Shown here in pieces: positions 1 to 9,604 of a DNA stretch of 64,000 nt (its first letter is position 1; each line of letters opens with the position of its first letter). A program made the position numbers and the translations under genes. A model generated the notes under the pieces. That model saw only the letters and a list, made by a program, of their open reading frames with translations. It made no database searches and was not told the DNA's origin. The stretch is from Bartonella apihabitans. GTDB taxonomy: Bacteria > Pseudomonadota > Alphaproteobacteria > Rhizobiales > Rhizobiaceae. The stretch covers positions 2,471,001 to 2,535,000 of the forward strand of contig NZ_CP132387.1 of assembly GCF_030758755.1 (NCBI RefSeq). The letters run 5' to 3'.

Positions 1-571
1 GTTTGACCTTGTAGGCATTCCGCCGGCACCACGTGGTGTTCCGCAGATCGAAGTTACATTCGATATTGACGCGAACGGTATTGTCAGTGTTTCGGCAAAA
101 GATAAAGGCACCGGTAAAGAACACCAGATCCGCATTCAGGCTTCTGGCGGTTTGAGCGATGCCGATATCGACAAGATGGTCAAGGACGCTGAAGCCCATG
201 CTGCCGATGACAAGAAGCGGCGTGAAGGCGTTGAAGCCAAGAATCAGGCAGAGGCTCTTGTTCATACAACCGAGAAATCGCTTGCCGATTATGGTGATAA
301 AGTCTCGGCTGAAGACAAGTCGGCCATTGAAGCTGCCATTGCGGATGTCAAGAAGGCCATTGAATCGGATGATGTTGATAGCCTTCCTGAAAAAACCAAG
401 AAATTGTCTGAAGTCAGCATGAAACTTGGTGAAGCAATGTATGCCGCTTCAAAAGCTCAGGCAGAAGCTGATGCTGCCCATGATGCAGCAAAAGAAGAAC
501 ATAAAGACGACGATGTTGTCGATGCCGATTTTGAAGAAGTCGACGACAACGACAAGAACAACAAGAAATAA
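1..571 (+). CDS. dnaK: Molecular chaperone DnaK (Hsp70), C-terminal part
   Basis: The reading frame is open from base 2 to the stop at 569-571, so the gene enters from outside the window. The visible protein begins in the substrate-binding beta domain ([18 protein letters not shown], then [15 protein letters not shown]), runs through the helical lid and ends in an acidic tail rich in D, E and K ([20 protein letters not shown]), all typical of DnaK. DnaK is the ATP-dependent Hsp70 chaperone and works with DnaJ, encoded 200 bases downstream on the same strand. The nucleotide-binding domain and the promoter are outside the window. A hairpin terminator follows, so dnaJ may also have its own promoter in the gap. 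Confidence 0.97.
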   Translation, partial: FDLVGIPPAPRGVPQIEVTFDIDANGIVSVSAKDKGTGKEHQIRIQASGGLSDADIDKMVKDAEAHAADDKKRREGVEAKNQAEALVHTTEKSLADYGDKVSAEDKSAIEAAIADVKKAIESDDVDSLPEKTKKLSEVSMKLGEAMYAASKAQAEADAAHDAAKEEHKDDDVVDADFEEVDDNDKNNKK

Positions 572-599
572 TTGTTCTGATGTCTTTGTAAATTGAAAA

Positions 600-635
600 A
601 AGCCCGACCTTTTATCAAAAGGGCGGGCTTTTATT
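600..635 (+). terminator. Intrinsic terminator after dnaK
   Basis: AAGCCCGACC at 600-609 pairs with GGGCGGGCTT at 621-630 with one mismatch, followed by a T-rich stretch. It lies 29 bases after the dnaK stop and could terminate or attenuate transcription before dnaJ. Confidence 0.8.
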
Positions 636-772
636 GTGGAATAGCCAATCCGCTCGTAACAAGAACTGAAAATAGAATTTGTTTGAATTAACAACGACAA
701 CGGCCCGAGCGGAGCAAACTATGGCAAATGTCGTCTCATCAATGAACGGCAGAAGACCTGCAGGAATAAGTG

Positions 773-1936
773 ATGAAAATTGACTATTATGAAACATTGG
801 GCGTTTCACGAGAATGCGATGAAAAAACGCTCAAATCTGCTTTTCGTAAACTTGCCATGCGTTACCACCCCGACAGAAATCCGGGCGACAAAGAGGCGGA
901 ACAAAAATTCAAAGAAATTGGCGAAGCCTATGAGGTTTTAAAAGATCCTCAAAAGCGTGCCGCTTATGACCGTTTCGGCCATGCTGCTTTTGAAAATGGT
1001 GGCGGTGGCGGCGGAAATCCGTTTGGACGTGGTGGTTTTGCTGCGGGTGGTTTTTCCGATATTTTTGAAGATTTCTTTGGCGAGATGATGGGTGGTGCAC
1101 GACGCAAACGCGCCGATGGGCGCGAACGGGGTGCCGATCTCAGCTACAATATGGAAGTCACTCTGGAAGAGGCTTATCACGGTAAAACCGCACAAATCAG
1201 GGTGCCGGGTTCCATCACCTGTGATCTTTGTTCGGGAACGGGTGCCAAGAAAGGTTCAAAACCGCAGCCCTGTGCAACTTGTGGCGGAACCGGAAGAGTA
1301 CGTAGCGCTCAAGGCTTCTTTTCGATTGAAAGAACTTGCCCGACCTGTCAGGGACGCGGTGAAACCATCAAGGATCCTTGCCCGAAATGCCATGGTCAGG
1401 GGCGCATCGAAGAAGAGCGCACATTGACAGTCAATATTCCCGCCGGCATTGAAGATGGTACGCGCATCCGTCTTGCGGGAGAGGGGGATGCCGGAAGCCA
1501 TGGTGAACCGGCCGGTGATCTTTATATTTTCCTATCCATCAAACCGCATGAATTCTTCCAACGTGATGGTGCCGATCTCTATTGTCGTGTTCCTATTTCA
1601 ATGACAACTGCCGCACTTGGCGGAGAGTTTGAAGTTTCAACGCTTGACGGGTTGAAAACACGGGTCAAAGTGCCGGAAGGCACACAAAATGGCCGTCAGT
1701 TTCGCTTGAAGGGCAAGGGTATGCCGGTTTTGCGCCAACAGACAACCGGCGATCTTTATATTCAGGTTGCAATCGAAACGCCGCAAAAGCTGAGCAAAAG
1801 ACAACGTGAGTTGCTGGAAGAGTTCGAAAAGCTTTCTGTTGATGAAAACTCGCCGCAGTCACATGGTTTTTTTGCCCGTATGAAAGAGTTTTTTGAAGGC
1901 ATTAGCGGCAATAACACCGATAACAGTAAAAACTGA
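773..1936 (+). CDS. dnaJ: Co-chaperone DnaJ (Hsp40)
   Basis: Type I DnaJ, 387 aa, which stimulates the DnaK ATPase and delivers unfolded substrates. Domains in order: J domain at about residues 1-70 with HPD at 32-34; a Gly/Phe-rich linker ([18 protein letters not shown]); a zinc-finger region with four CxxCxGxG repeats ([32 protein letters not shown]); then the C-terminal substrate-binding domains. I chose the ATG at 773 because AGGA at 762-765 lies seven bases upstream; the GTG at 770 is in frame but too close. Length and motif order are normal. It follows dnaK in the usual order. Confidence 0.97.
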   Translation: MKIDYYETLGVSRECDEKTLKSAFRKLAMRYHPDRNPGDKEAEQKFKEIGEAYEVLKDPQKRAAYDRFGHAAFENGGGGGGNPFGRGGFAAGGFSDIFEDFFGEMMGGARRKRADGRERGADLSYNMEVTLEEAYHGKTAQIRVPGSITCDLCSGTGAKKGSKPQPCATCGGTGRVRSAQGFFSIERTCPTCQGRGETIKDPCPKCHGQGRIEEERTLTVNIPAGIEDGTRIRLAGEGDAGSHGEPAGDLYIFLSIKPHEFFQRDGADLYCRVPISMTTAALGGEFEVSTLDGLKTRVKVPEGTQNGRQFRLKGKGMPVLRQQTTGDLYIQVAIETPQKLSKRQRELLEEFEKLSVDENSPQSHGFFARMKEFFEGISGNNTDNSKN

Positions 1937-1987
1937 CAAGCTTTCCACACAAACGTCATGTTATGTGTGACTTGTTGGAAAACAAGA

Positions 1988-2013
1988 AAGGCGGAAACAT
2001 ATTCCGCCTTTTT
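1988..2013. terminator. Bidirectional terminator between dnaJ and dapE
   Basis: AAGGCGGAA at 1988-1996 and TTCCGCCTT at 2002-2010 form a perfect nine-base stem with a five-base loop, followed by Ts on the plus strand and, less cleanly, on the minus strand. It sits between convergent genes. The right arm plus T run (TTCCGCCTTTTTG) recurs near 2043-2055 without a left arm. Confidence 0.8.
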
Positions 2014-2120
2014 GGGCTTGTGGTCTGTTATTTGATTATTTGTTCCGCCTTTTTGATTATTGGCGCGAGTTTCATTTCCCCAATAAAAGCCGCATATTGA
2101 ATATCGGGCAAGGCCGTTAT

Positions 2121-3308
2121 TCATGCATTGCTGTCATCAGCAAAGAAAAGTTCCAGAAATTTTTCATATATTTGCGTGAGTTGTTCAAGATCGTTAATGG
2201 AAACGCATTCGTCGATCATATGCATGGTTTGCCCGACAAGCCCGAATTCTACAACAGGGCAATAATCTTTGATAAACCGTGCGTCGGATGTTCCGCCAGA
2301 GGTTGATAATTCCGGCGTGCGACCTGTCACAGCTTCAATGGCGGCACTCAAACGGCTGACCAGCTTTTCGTTTTTCGTCAGAAAAACCCCACCGGGGCTT
2401 ATAACCCAGTCGATTTTGAATGTCGGAACAAGTGAGCCCGTTTTTTCAAGTTTTACCGAGTCGAGCCGCTTTTTTATTTCCTGCTTTAAAGTTTCAGCAG
2501 TCCAATTATCATTATAGCGGACATTGAACCGGATAACGCTTTGTTGCGGGATAACATTGGTGGCTGTATTGCCGGTATCTATGGTCGTTATTTCAAGATT
2601 GCTGGGCTCGAAATTTTCGCTACCTTTGTCAAGAACGGGATTTTTAAGCGCTTCGCATAATTTTATAACGAGATCGATCGGATTGGCAGCACGGCGAGGA
2701 TAACCGACATGCCCTTGCTTTCCTTGCACTGTGATAATGCCTGAAAGCGAACCGCGTCGGCCAATTTTGATCATGTCGCCTAAATTGTTCGGGTTTGTGG
2801 GTTCTCCGACAATTGTTGCGTCCCATTTTTCGCCCTTGTCGGCTGCCCATTTCAAAAGCTTTATCGTGCCATTAATACCGGGGCCTTCTTCGTCATTTGT
2901 TATCAACAGGCTGAGCGAGCCTTCAAGCGGATTTTTTTCCAAATAACGGGCAACGGCTGCAATAAAACAGGCAATTCCGCCTTTCATATCAACAGCGCCA
3001 CGGCCGTAAAGTTTATCGCCTTTGATTGCGCCTTCAAATGGCGGAAAGTTCCAAGCTTTTTCGTCACCAACCGGTACAACATCGGTATGACCGGCAAAAG
3101 CAAGATGCGGACCATTTTTACCGACACGCGCATAAAGATTTTCAATATCGGGTGTGTTTTTATCTGTAAAAATTGGTCGTTCAACTGAAAAACCGAGGCT
3201 TTTTGCCCATGTTTGAACTTGCGTTAATACGCCGTTTTCATGCGGCGTAACAGATGGACAACGGATAAGTGCCTGCGCCAAAACTACAGGATCTTTGAGT
3301 GTCAACAT
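2121..3308 (-). CDS. dapE: Succinyl-diaminopimelate desuccinylase
   Basis: M20-family zinc hydrolase of 395 aa that removes succinate from N-succinyl-LL-diaminopimelate in the lysine and meso-DAP pathway, needed for peptidoglycan. Visible motifs: LIRCPSVTP near the N terminus, the metal-binding [20 protein letters not shown], and [11 protein letters not shown] with the catalytic and metal Glu pair. The C-terminal GGTSDARFI and EFGLVG motifs are typical of DapE and separate it from the three M20D paralogues at 4.8-8.8 kb. The ATG has AGGA eight bases upstream. It converges on dnaJ and diverges from the MHS transporter. Confidence 0.95.
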   Translation of the reverse strand: MLTLKDPVVLAQALIRCPSVTPHENGVLTQVQTWAKSLGFSVERPIFTDKNTPDIENLYARVGKNGPHLAFAGHTDVVPVGDEKAWNFPPFEGAIKGDKLYGRGAVDMKGGIACFIAAVARYLEKNPLEGSLSLLITNDEEGPGINGTIKLLKWAADKGEKWDATIVGEPTNPNNLGDMIKIGRRGSLSGIITVQGKQGHVGYPRRAANPIDLVIKLCEALKNPVLDKGSENFEPSNLEITTIDTGNTATNVIPQQSVIRFNVRYNDNWTAETLKQEIKKRLDSVKLEKTGSLVPTFKIDWVISPGGVFLTKNEKLVSRLSAAIEAVTGRTPELSTSGGTSDARFIKDYCPVVEFGLVGQTMHMIDECVSINDLEQLTQIYEKFLELFFADDSNA

Positions 3309-3473
3309 AGCTATTGTCCTTTGTCTGAAACGGTCGACAGTTATTATTCACCAATATGATAATAATTAAGAAAATATATTGTTAATATTTTTGTCAGATT
3401 GCCAATGAAATTGCGTGCCTGAATTTCGTTGCCCGGGTTAAATTAGCAGGAAAATTATCAAAGGATAGCCGTT

Positions 3474-4778
3474 ATGACTGAATTGGTAAATACTCCTGAC
3501 AATGATGCCGGAAATGTTGTACTGACACCTGTCGGTAGTAAGACGAAATTGATTGTCGCAGCAGGTGTCGGCAATTTTCTCGAAATTTTCGATTTTACGG
3601 TTTATAGTTTTTTTGCCGGAATTATCGGACATGTCTTTTTCAATTCTGAAGACAAGCTGATTTCATTGCTGATATCGGTATCGGTTTTTGGGGTCGGCTT
3701 TGTCATGCGTCCATTAGGCAGTATTATTATCGGTGCCTATGCCGACCGCCACGGGCGTAAAGACGCAATGCTACTGACAATTGTATTAATGGCCATTGGC
3801 AGTGCCTTGATAGCATTTGCACCGCCTTATTCGGCAATCGGTATTTTTGCGCCACTGTTGATTGTTATGGGGCGTCTTTGTCAAGGATTTTCAGCCGGTG
3901 GAGAAATTGGCGCGGCAACAACGCTTCTCATGGAATCGGCCGAACGTAACAAGCGCGGATTTTTCGTAAGCTGGCAATTTTTCGGACAGGGTTTGAGTAC
4001 TTTATGCGGTTCACTTCTTGCCGCTTCATTAGTGAAGTATCTTCCCAAAGAAGCCATGGAAAGTTGGGGTTGGCGCGTACCATTTATCTTGTCGCTCCTT
4101 ATTATTCCTGTGGGGCTTTATATCCGCGCCCATATCAACGAAACACATAAGGCACCACCTGTTGAAGCACACACAATACACCCGTTTAAAGAGCTTATCA
4201 GCCAACATGCGAAACAGATGATTGCCGGTATTTTTGTGATTTTCCCGGGAACCGTCATGATGTATGTTCTGGTGTTTTTTATGCCGACTTACCTGCAGAC
4301 GGTCACAGAAATCGGAAACTCCGAATCGTTCCTTATATCAAGTTATGCAAGTGTCATTGTTATTGTTATGACGGTTTTTGCAGGCTTTTTTTGCGACCGG
4401 TTGGAACGGCGTAAAGGCGCAGCGATCACACTTTTGACCATCATCTTTATCTCATCCTATCTTGCATTCCGCTTTGTACAAAATACGCATGTTTTCCTGG
4501 CTTTTTACACTGTGGCAGTGATTTGTATGTCGATGGTGTTTACCTTGTGTGTTCTTTTCATTATCGAAGCATTCGAGAAAAGAATTCGTGCAACTGCAAC
4601 GTCGGTTATTTATGCTTTCAGTGTTTCGATTTTTGGTGGTACAGCACAAATGATTGTAACATTCCTTCTTAAAATATCCGACAGCAATATTATGGCGCCA
4701 TTCTGGTATCTTGGTGTTTCTCTCGTCCTTGGTGCGGTGGCATATCTGGCTTTTGACGAAAAGCGCCATGAAATTTAA
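3474..4778 (+). CDS. MFS transporter, metabolite:H+ symporter (MHS) type
   Basis: A 434-aa inner-membrane transporter with about twelve hydrophobic segments. The loop motif GAYADRHGRKDAM after TM2, the early GNFLEIFDFTVYSFFAG and the conserved GRLCQGFSAGGEIGAATTLLMES place it in the MHS family (ProP, ShiA, citrate and alpha-ketoglutarate permease relatives). These carry organic acids or zwitterions with protons; the substrate cannot be read from sequence. It has AAGGAT upstream of the ATG and is followed after 36 bases by three M20D hydrolases on the same strand, suggesting that it imports the conjugated compound they cleave. That link is an inference from context. Confidence 0.88.
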   Translation: MTELVNTPDNDAGNVVLTPVGSKTKLIVAAGVGNFLEIFDFTVYSFFAGIIGHVFFNSEDKLISLLISVSVFGVGFVMRPLGSIIIGAYADRHGRKDAMLLTIVLMAIGSALIAFAPPYSAIGIFAPLLIVMGRLCQGFSAGGEIGAATTLLMESAERNKRGFFVSWQFFGQGLSTLCGSLLAASLVKYLPKEAMESWGWRVPFILSLLIIPVGLYIRAHINETHKAPPVEAHTIHPFKELISQHAKQMIAGIFVIFPGTVMMYVLVFFMPTYLQTVTEIGNSESFLISSYASVIVIVMTVFAGFFCDRLERRKGAAITLLTIIFISSYLAFRFVQNTHVFLAFYTVAVICMSMVFTLCVLFIIEAFEKRIRATATSVIYAFSVSIFGGTAQMIVTFLLKISDSNIMAPFWYLGVSLVLGAVAYLAFDEKRHEI

Positions 4779-4814
4779 TTATGAAATTTGATTATAGGGA
4801 ATAGGGGAATTCGG

Positions 4815-5998
4815 ATGAGTAAGGAAAATCTTTCGCCAGAAGCGAAAAAAATTCTTCAAACCATGGCAGCCTATGTGCCGGAAATGGAAGCAGTGCGCCA
4901 TGATTTGCATGCGCATCCCGAGGCCGCTTATGAAGAGCATAGAACGGCAAAAGTTATTGCCGATCTTTTGAAAAAATGGGGTTATGAAGTTACAACAGGT
5001 CTTGGCAAGACTGGCGTTGTCGGGCGCTTGAAAGTTGGCGATGGCAAAAAATCCATTGGTTTGCGTGCCGATTTTGATGCTTTACCGATTACAGAAATGA
5101 CAAATCTGGAATATTCGAGTTGTCATGAAGGCAAAATGCATGCGTGTGGCCATGATGGCCACACAACCATGTTGTTAACGGCCGCACGCTACTTCGCCGA
5201 AACGAAGAATTTCAACGGGACACTCAACCTCATTTTTCAGCCGGCAGAAGAAGGTTTTGCCGGTGCAAAAGCAATGATTGATGACGGCCTTTTTGAAAAA
5301 TTCCCGTGTGATGCCGTGTTTGGTATGCACAACTGGCCGGGGTCTCCAACCGGCAAAATTTCGGTTAAAACCGAACCATTCATGCCTTCAAGCGATACTG
5401 TCAAAATCAAAGTGATTGGAAAGGGTGGCCATGGTGCTGTTCCGGACAAGGCAATTGATCCGATAGCGGCAAGTGCGGCGATCATTTCAAGCCTGCAAAC
5501 GATTGTTTCGCGAAGTGTGCCTCCGCTTGAAACGGCTGTTGTAACCGTTGGTAGCTTTCATGCAGGGATTGCCGCAAATGTTATTCCCGATAGTGCGGAA
5601 ATGTTGCTTACCGTGCGTTGCTTTAATCCGGACGTAAGGGATTTACTGCAATCGCGTATAGAAAAGCTCGCAAAGTTACAGGCTGAAAGTTTTGGTGCAA
5701 CGGCTGAAGTTGATTATCAGCGCTCCTATCCGGTGCTGGTCAACCACGAAACAGAGACGGCATTTGCTGTTGATGTTGCGGCAAAAATTTTGGGGCCGAT
5801 CATGTTGATGGCAATATGACGAAACCATCGGGAAGTGAAGACTTTGCCTTTATGTTGGAAAAAGTGCCAGGGTCCTATGTTGTCATCGGAAATGGCGATA
5901 GCGCGCCTTTGCATAGCCCCAATTATAACTTCAACGATGAATTGCTCCCTCTTGGCGGGTGTTATTGGGTTTCATTGGCTGAAACATATTTGAAATGA
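4815..5998 (+). pseudogene. M20D amidohydrolase paralogue 1, frameshifted
   Basis: First of three tandem M20D amidohydrolases (hippurate, N-acyl amino acid or aminobenzoyl-glutamate hydrolase-like). The ATG at 4815 has AGGGGA at 4803-4808. Metal motifs MHACGHDGHTT, QPAEEG and GMHNWPG are intact. The frame breaks at the G run 5792-5795: adding one G restores KILGADHVDGNMTKPSGSEDFAF, matching the VLGAN...SEDFAF region of paralogue 3. Without it the protein stops at 5819 and loses the last 60 residues, including the LHSPNYNFND segment. The corrected length is 394 codons, like its neighbours. A sequencing error is as likely as real decay, since both halves look under selection. Confidence 0.85.
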
Positions 5999-6047
5999 CT
6001 TTTAAAAGCTACATTCCCGAAAAATGTAGGATATAGGACTTTGATCT

Positions 6048-7211
6048 ATGAAACATATTCGCGAACATATTGATAGAACGATCGACGAAATGGTGGCTAT
6101 CCGCCACCAAATTCACCAAAACCCCGAATTGGGTTTTAACGAGCATAAAACCGGCGATAAAGTAGCGAGCCTACTTGAAAGCTGGGGCTTTGACGTTGTG
6201 CGGGGTGTCGGTAAAACCGGTATTGTTGGTACATTGAAAGTAGGTCACGGCAAAAAGATTATCGGTATACGTGCCGATATGGATGCTTTGCCGATCGAAG
6301 AAGAAACCAATCTCGACTATTCCAGCAAGAATAAAGGGGTTATGCATGCTTGCGGGCATGACGGGCATACAACAATCCTTCTGACTGCCGCCCGTTATCT
6401 TGCCGAAACGAAAAATTTTGATGGCACAGTCCGTGTTATCTTCCAGCCTGCCGAGGAAAGCTATGGCGGTGGCAAGAAAATGATTGATGACGGATTGTTT
6501 GAAAGATTTCCGTGCGACCGGATTTATGGATTGCATAATTGGCCGGGCTTTCCTTCAGGAACATTGCGTTTTACCAAGGGGCCGATGATGGCATCGGTTG
6601 ACACCGCTTATATTACTGTTCGCGGCAAAGGTGGTCACGGTGCACGACCGGAAACAACAATTGATCCGATTGTTGCAGCTTCATCTATCGTTATGGCCTT
6701 GCAAACCATTGTTTCCCGTAATGTCCCGCCGCTTGAGGCCGCACTTATCACTGTCGGTATGTTCAAGGGGGGTAGTGTTTCCAATGTCATACCGGAAGAA
6801 GTCAAGATGGAGCTGACGATTCGGGCATTTTCGGCAAAAGTACGGGACCTTTTGCAGGAAAGAATTTGTAAATTGGCGAAATCGCAAGCCGAAAGCTACG
6901 GAGCAAAGGCCATCATCAATTATGAACGCGGTTATCCTGTTACGGTAAATGATGCCGGATCGATCGACTTTGCTTTGGAAGTTGCCAAACAGGTTGTTGG
7001 CGATAAAAATGTCGTCGAAAATGCCGAACCTTTGACCCCGAGTGAGGATTTTTCCTACATGCTGGAAAAAGTACCGGGTGCCTATATCATTATGGGCAAT
7101 GGCGACAGCGCAGGCCTTCATACACCGCATTATAATTTCAACGATGATGGTATTGCTGTTGGTGCAACCCTGTGGGGTGCGCTCGTCGAAAAATATCTGG
7201 CAAAAGCTTGA
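6048..7211 (+). CDS. M20D amidohydrolase paralogue 2
   Basis: Intact 387-aa M20D zinc amidohydrolase, predicted to cleave an amide bond in an N-acyl or N-aroyl amino acid. Motifs: RADMDALP at 75-82, the metal-binding MHACGHDGHTT at about 99-109, FQPAEES with Glu136-Glu137, LHNWPG with His162, SEDFSYMLEKVPG, and LHTPHYNFND near the C terminus. The ATG at 6048 has TAGG about ten bases upstream. A seven-base hairpin (CTACATT/AATGTAG, 6009-6029) sits in the 49-base gap after paralogue 1. Family membership is secure. The substrate is not: hippurate hydrolase, AbgB-like and thermostable carboxypeptidase annotations are all used for this group. Confidence 0.9.
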   Translation: MKHIREHIDRTIDEMVAIRHQIHQNPELGFNEHKTGDKVASLLESWGFDVVRGVGKTGIVGTLKVGHGKKIIGIRADMDALPIEEETNLDYSSKNKGVMHACGHDGHTTILLTAARYLAETKNFDGTVRVIFQPAEESYGGGKKMIDDGLFERFPCDRIYGLHNWPGFPSGTLRFTKGPMMASVDTAYITVRGKGGHGARPETTIDPIVAASSIVMALQTIVSRNVPPLEAALITVGMFKGGSVSNVIPEEVKMELTIRAFSAKVRDLLQERICKLAKSQAESYGAKAIINYERGYPVTVNDAGSIDFALEVAKQVVGDKNVVENAEPLTPSEDFSYMLEKVPGAYIIMGNGDSAGLHTPHYNFNDDGIAVGATLWGALVEKYLAKA

Positions 7212-7577
7212 AAATTGATTTTTTCTTTAACGGAAACATGAGCAATCACCAGTGCATTCAGTCACCAGTGCAGGCAATCGTCAGTGATTATATCGGTTTT
7301 CGAAATGCAACGAAAAGAAAGTTGAATATTATTATAGGGCTTGTCGGTTTCACCGATAGGAAATTGACTGCCGGTTTTTTGAAACAGGCGATTTTTCACG
7401 CTTTGTGAAGCGACTTTGTGCTCTCAGGCAATTGGCCGTGGCTTTCGAAGTGACACGCGAGCCAATTCGCAGAGGGTAAAAAATAGCTGCTTGCGAAGAA
7501 AAAATAGTCGGATATTTCTTGATAACCACCTCTTGCACCGTCCATAATTGACAAGATCAACAATGGAAACGGGAACG
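7212..7577. other. Intergenic gap between M20D paralogues 2 and 3
   Basis: About 366 bases without a convincing gene. The string CACCAGTGCA occurs twice close together near 7248-7273. No clear terminator. The gap is longer than others in this cluster and may hold a promoter for paralogue 3. Confidence 0.5.
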
Positions 7578-8750
7578 ATGGCGACAGAAGCAATCAAAAA
7601 TTTGATCCTCTCCTATTTGCCGGAAATGACCGAATTCCGGCATGCCATGCATAATAATCCTGAATTATCCGGAAAAGAAAAGGCCACTTCAGCTCGGATA
7701 GCGACACTTCTGGAACTCTATGGATATGAAGTAACCCGCCACATTGGTGGCAATGGTATTGTTGCGAGCTTGAAGAATGGCAATGGACAAAAGTCCCTCG
7801 GTATTCGAGCCGATATGGATGCTCTCCCGATAAGGGAAGAAACAGATCTGGATTATGCCAGCAAAAATGAAGGTGTGATGCATGCTTGCGGTCACGACGG
7901 GCACACGACGACACTCCTTGCAGCCGCGCGCGCTTTAGCGGAAACAAAAAATTTTGACGGAACAGTGCATCTTATTTTTCAACCGGCCGAAGAAATTGGT
8001 GCCGGCGCAAAAGCAATGATTAAGGACGGATTGTTCGAACGATTTCCTTGTGATGCCATTTATGGACTTCATAACTGGCCGGGACTAGAACAAGGAAAAA
8101 TACAATTCACCAAAAAGGCGATGATGGCCTCTGTCGATAAAGCGACAATTGTAATTTATGGAAAAGGCGGTCATGGAGCCCGACCGGAATCTGCAATTGA
8201 TCCTGTTATTGTTGCCTCTTCTATCGTGATGGCGCTGCAGACAATTGTTTCACGCAATGTTCCACCACTTCAATCCGCTATTATATCGACCGGCTCTATT
8301 CATGGCGGTGAAGCCTTTAATATTATCCCCGATAGCGTGGCAATAACTTTGACTGTGCGCAGCTTTTCCGCAGATGTTCAAAATCTTGTTGAAGAGCGCA
8401 TCAAACAAATCGTTGAAGATCAGGCGCAAAGTTTCGGTGCAACCGCATCGGTGAATTATGAAAGGCTTGTTCCTGCCGTGGTCAACCACCCTGATTATAG
8501 TGATTTTGCTCTTCATGTAGCCAAACATGTTTTAGGGGCAAACAGAGTGGTCGAGACCGAAATACCGACCACTGTAAGCGAGGATTTTGCATTTATGCTG
8601 GAAGCTTGTCCGGGAGCGTTTTTCTTCCTCGGAAATGGCGAAAGTGCCAGCCTTCATAGTCCCCATTATAATTTTGACGATCAAAATATTATCGATGGCG
8701 CGGTTTTCTGGTGTGCCTTGGTCGAGGCGAGTTTAAACAGCCGGAATTAA
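7578..8750 (+). CDS. M20D amidohydrolase paralogue 3
   Basis: Third tandem M20D amidohydrolase, about 390 aa. It keeps RADMDALP, VMHACGHDGHTT, FQPAEEIGAGAKAMI, YGLHNWPG, SEDFAFMLEACPG and LHSPHYNFDD. The start is uncertain: the ATG at 7578 (MATEAIKNLI) matches paralogue length best and has purine-rich GGAAACGGGA before it, while an in-frame ATG lies at 7563 and a TTG at 7548. It differs from paralogue 2 throughout, so the three copies look like an old expansion rather than a recent duplication, perhaps giving different acyl specificity. The transporter upstream may feed all three. Confidence 0.88.
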   Translation: MATEAIKNLILSYLPEMTEFRHAMHNNPELSGKEKATSARIATLLELYGYEVTRHIGGNGIVASLKNGNGQKSLGIRADMDALPIREETDLDYASKNEGVMHACGHDGHTTTLLAAARALAETKNFDGTVHLIFQPAEEIGAGAKAMIKDGLFERFPCDAIYGLHNWPGLEQGKIQFTKKAMMASVDKATIVIYGKGGHGARPESAIDPVIVASSIVMALQTIVSRNVPPLQSAIISTGSIHGGEAFNIIPDSVAITLTVRSFSADVQNLVEERIKQIVEDQAQSFGATASVNYERLVPAVVNHPDYSDFALHVAKHVLGANRVVETEIPTTVSEDFAFMLEACPGAFFFLGNGESASLHSPHYNFDDQNIIDGAVFWCALVEASLNSRN

Positions 8751-8891
8751 CCATTCGGAAACCATCATTAGGCATCATTCATAACAAATCGCATGCATTC
8801 AATAATGGTAAAATCGGAAACGGATTGCTAAGTCGAATTCGTTTCGAACCAAAATTGGTTGCAATTGTTAGAACACGAGTTCAGGTGCTTT

Positions 8892-9602
8892 ATGAAAAAA
8901 TCACGCCTCTCTTTTACCCGCCGCAGTTTTTTAATCGGAAGCGGAACAACGTTTGTCGGGTTATTGAGCGGTTGCACGAGTGACGGTATTTTGGGAAGCG
9001 GTTACAATAATATGACGACCGGTTCGATCCCGCGTCCGCTCATCGGCATTGATAAAGGTTTTACCTCGCCTGATAAAATGTATGCGGCCGTCCATGAAGG
9101 GCCTTACACGCTTGCAGCAATTCCTTACGACAAAGTGCCAAAACAATTTTTACGCCAGATCGTACCCAACCCGACAGGCGAACCTCCGGGAACGATTGTT
9201 GTTAGCCTCAAAGACCATTTTCTTTATTTCATCCAGCCTGACGGTGATGCATTACGCTATGGCGTCGGTATTGGTGCAGCCGGTTTCCAGTGGTCGGGGC
9301 GAGCCAATGTTCAATTCAAACGCGAATGGCCACGTTGGACACCACCGGCAGAAATGATCGGAAGAAAACCTGAACTTGTCGAATATAAGAATGGCATGGA
9401 ACCCGGCCCCACCAATCCGCTTGGTGCGCGCGCTCTTTATATTTACCAGAATGGTCGCGATACAGGATATCGAATTCATGGTTCACCGGAATGGTGGTCC
9501 ATCGGCCAATCAATGTCATCCGGTTGTATCAGATTGATGAATCAGGATATTATCGACCTCTACAATCGGGTTCCGGTTGGAACACCGATCGTAGTAGGTT
9601 AG
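8892..9602 (+). CDS. L,D-transpeptidase (YkuD domain), Tat-exported lipoprotein
   Basis: A 236-aa envelope enzyme expected to form 3-3 peptidoglycan cross-links or anchor proteins to peptidoglycan. The N terminus (MKKSRLSFTRRSFLIGSG) has a twin-arginine motif, and LLSGC with Cys28 is a lipobox, so export by Tat followed by lipidation is predicted. The YkuD domain runs from about residue 90, with the catalytic signature HGSPEWWSIGQSMSSGCIRL carrying the conserved His, Ser and nucleophile Cys. I chose the ATG at 8892 because AGG lies six bases upstream and the Tat signal starts there; an in-frame start at 8859 would add 11 residues before it. Confidence 0.92.
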   Translation: MKKSRLSFTRRSFLIGSGTTFVGLLSGCTSDGILGSGYNNMTTGSIPRPLIGIDKGFTSPDKMYAAVHEGPYTLAAIPYDKVPKQFLRQIVPNPTGEPPGTIVVSLKDHFLYFIQPDGDALRYGVGIGAAGFQWSGRANVQFKREWPRWTPPAEMIGRKPELVEYKNGMEPGPTNPLGARALYIYQNGRDTGYRIHGSPEWWSIGQSMSSGCIRLMNQDIIDLYNRVPVGTPIVVG

Positions 9603-9604
9603 TC

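Noticed and set aside
58..571. Frameshifted alternative plus-strand frame at 159-422 within dnaK
   Set aside because: Off-frame reading of a clearly coding DnaK segment.
6681..7130. Open frame of 149 codons on the minus strand inside M20D paralogue 2
   Set aside because: Shadow of a well-supported gene with intact active-site motifs on the plus strand.
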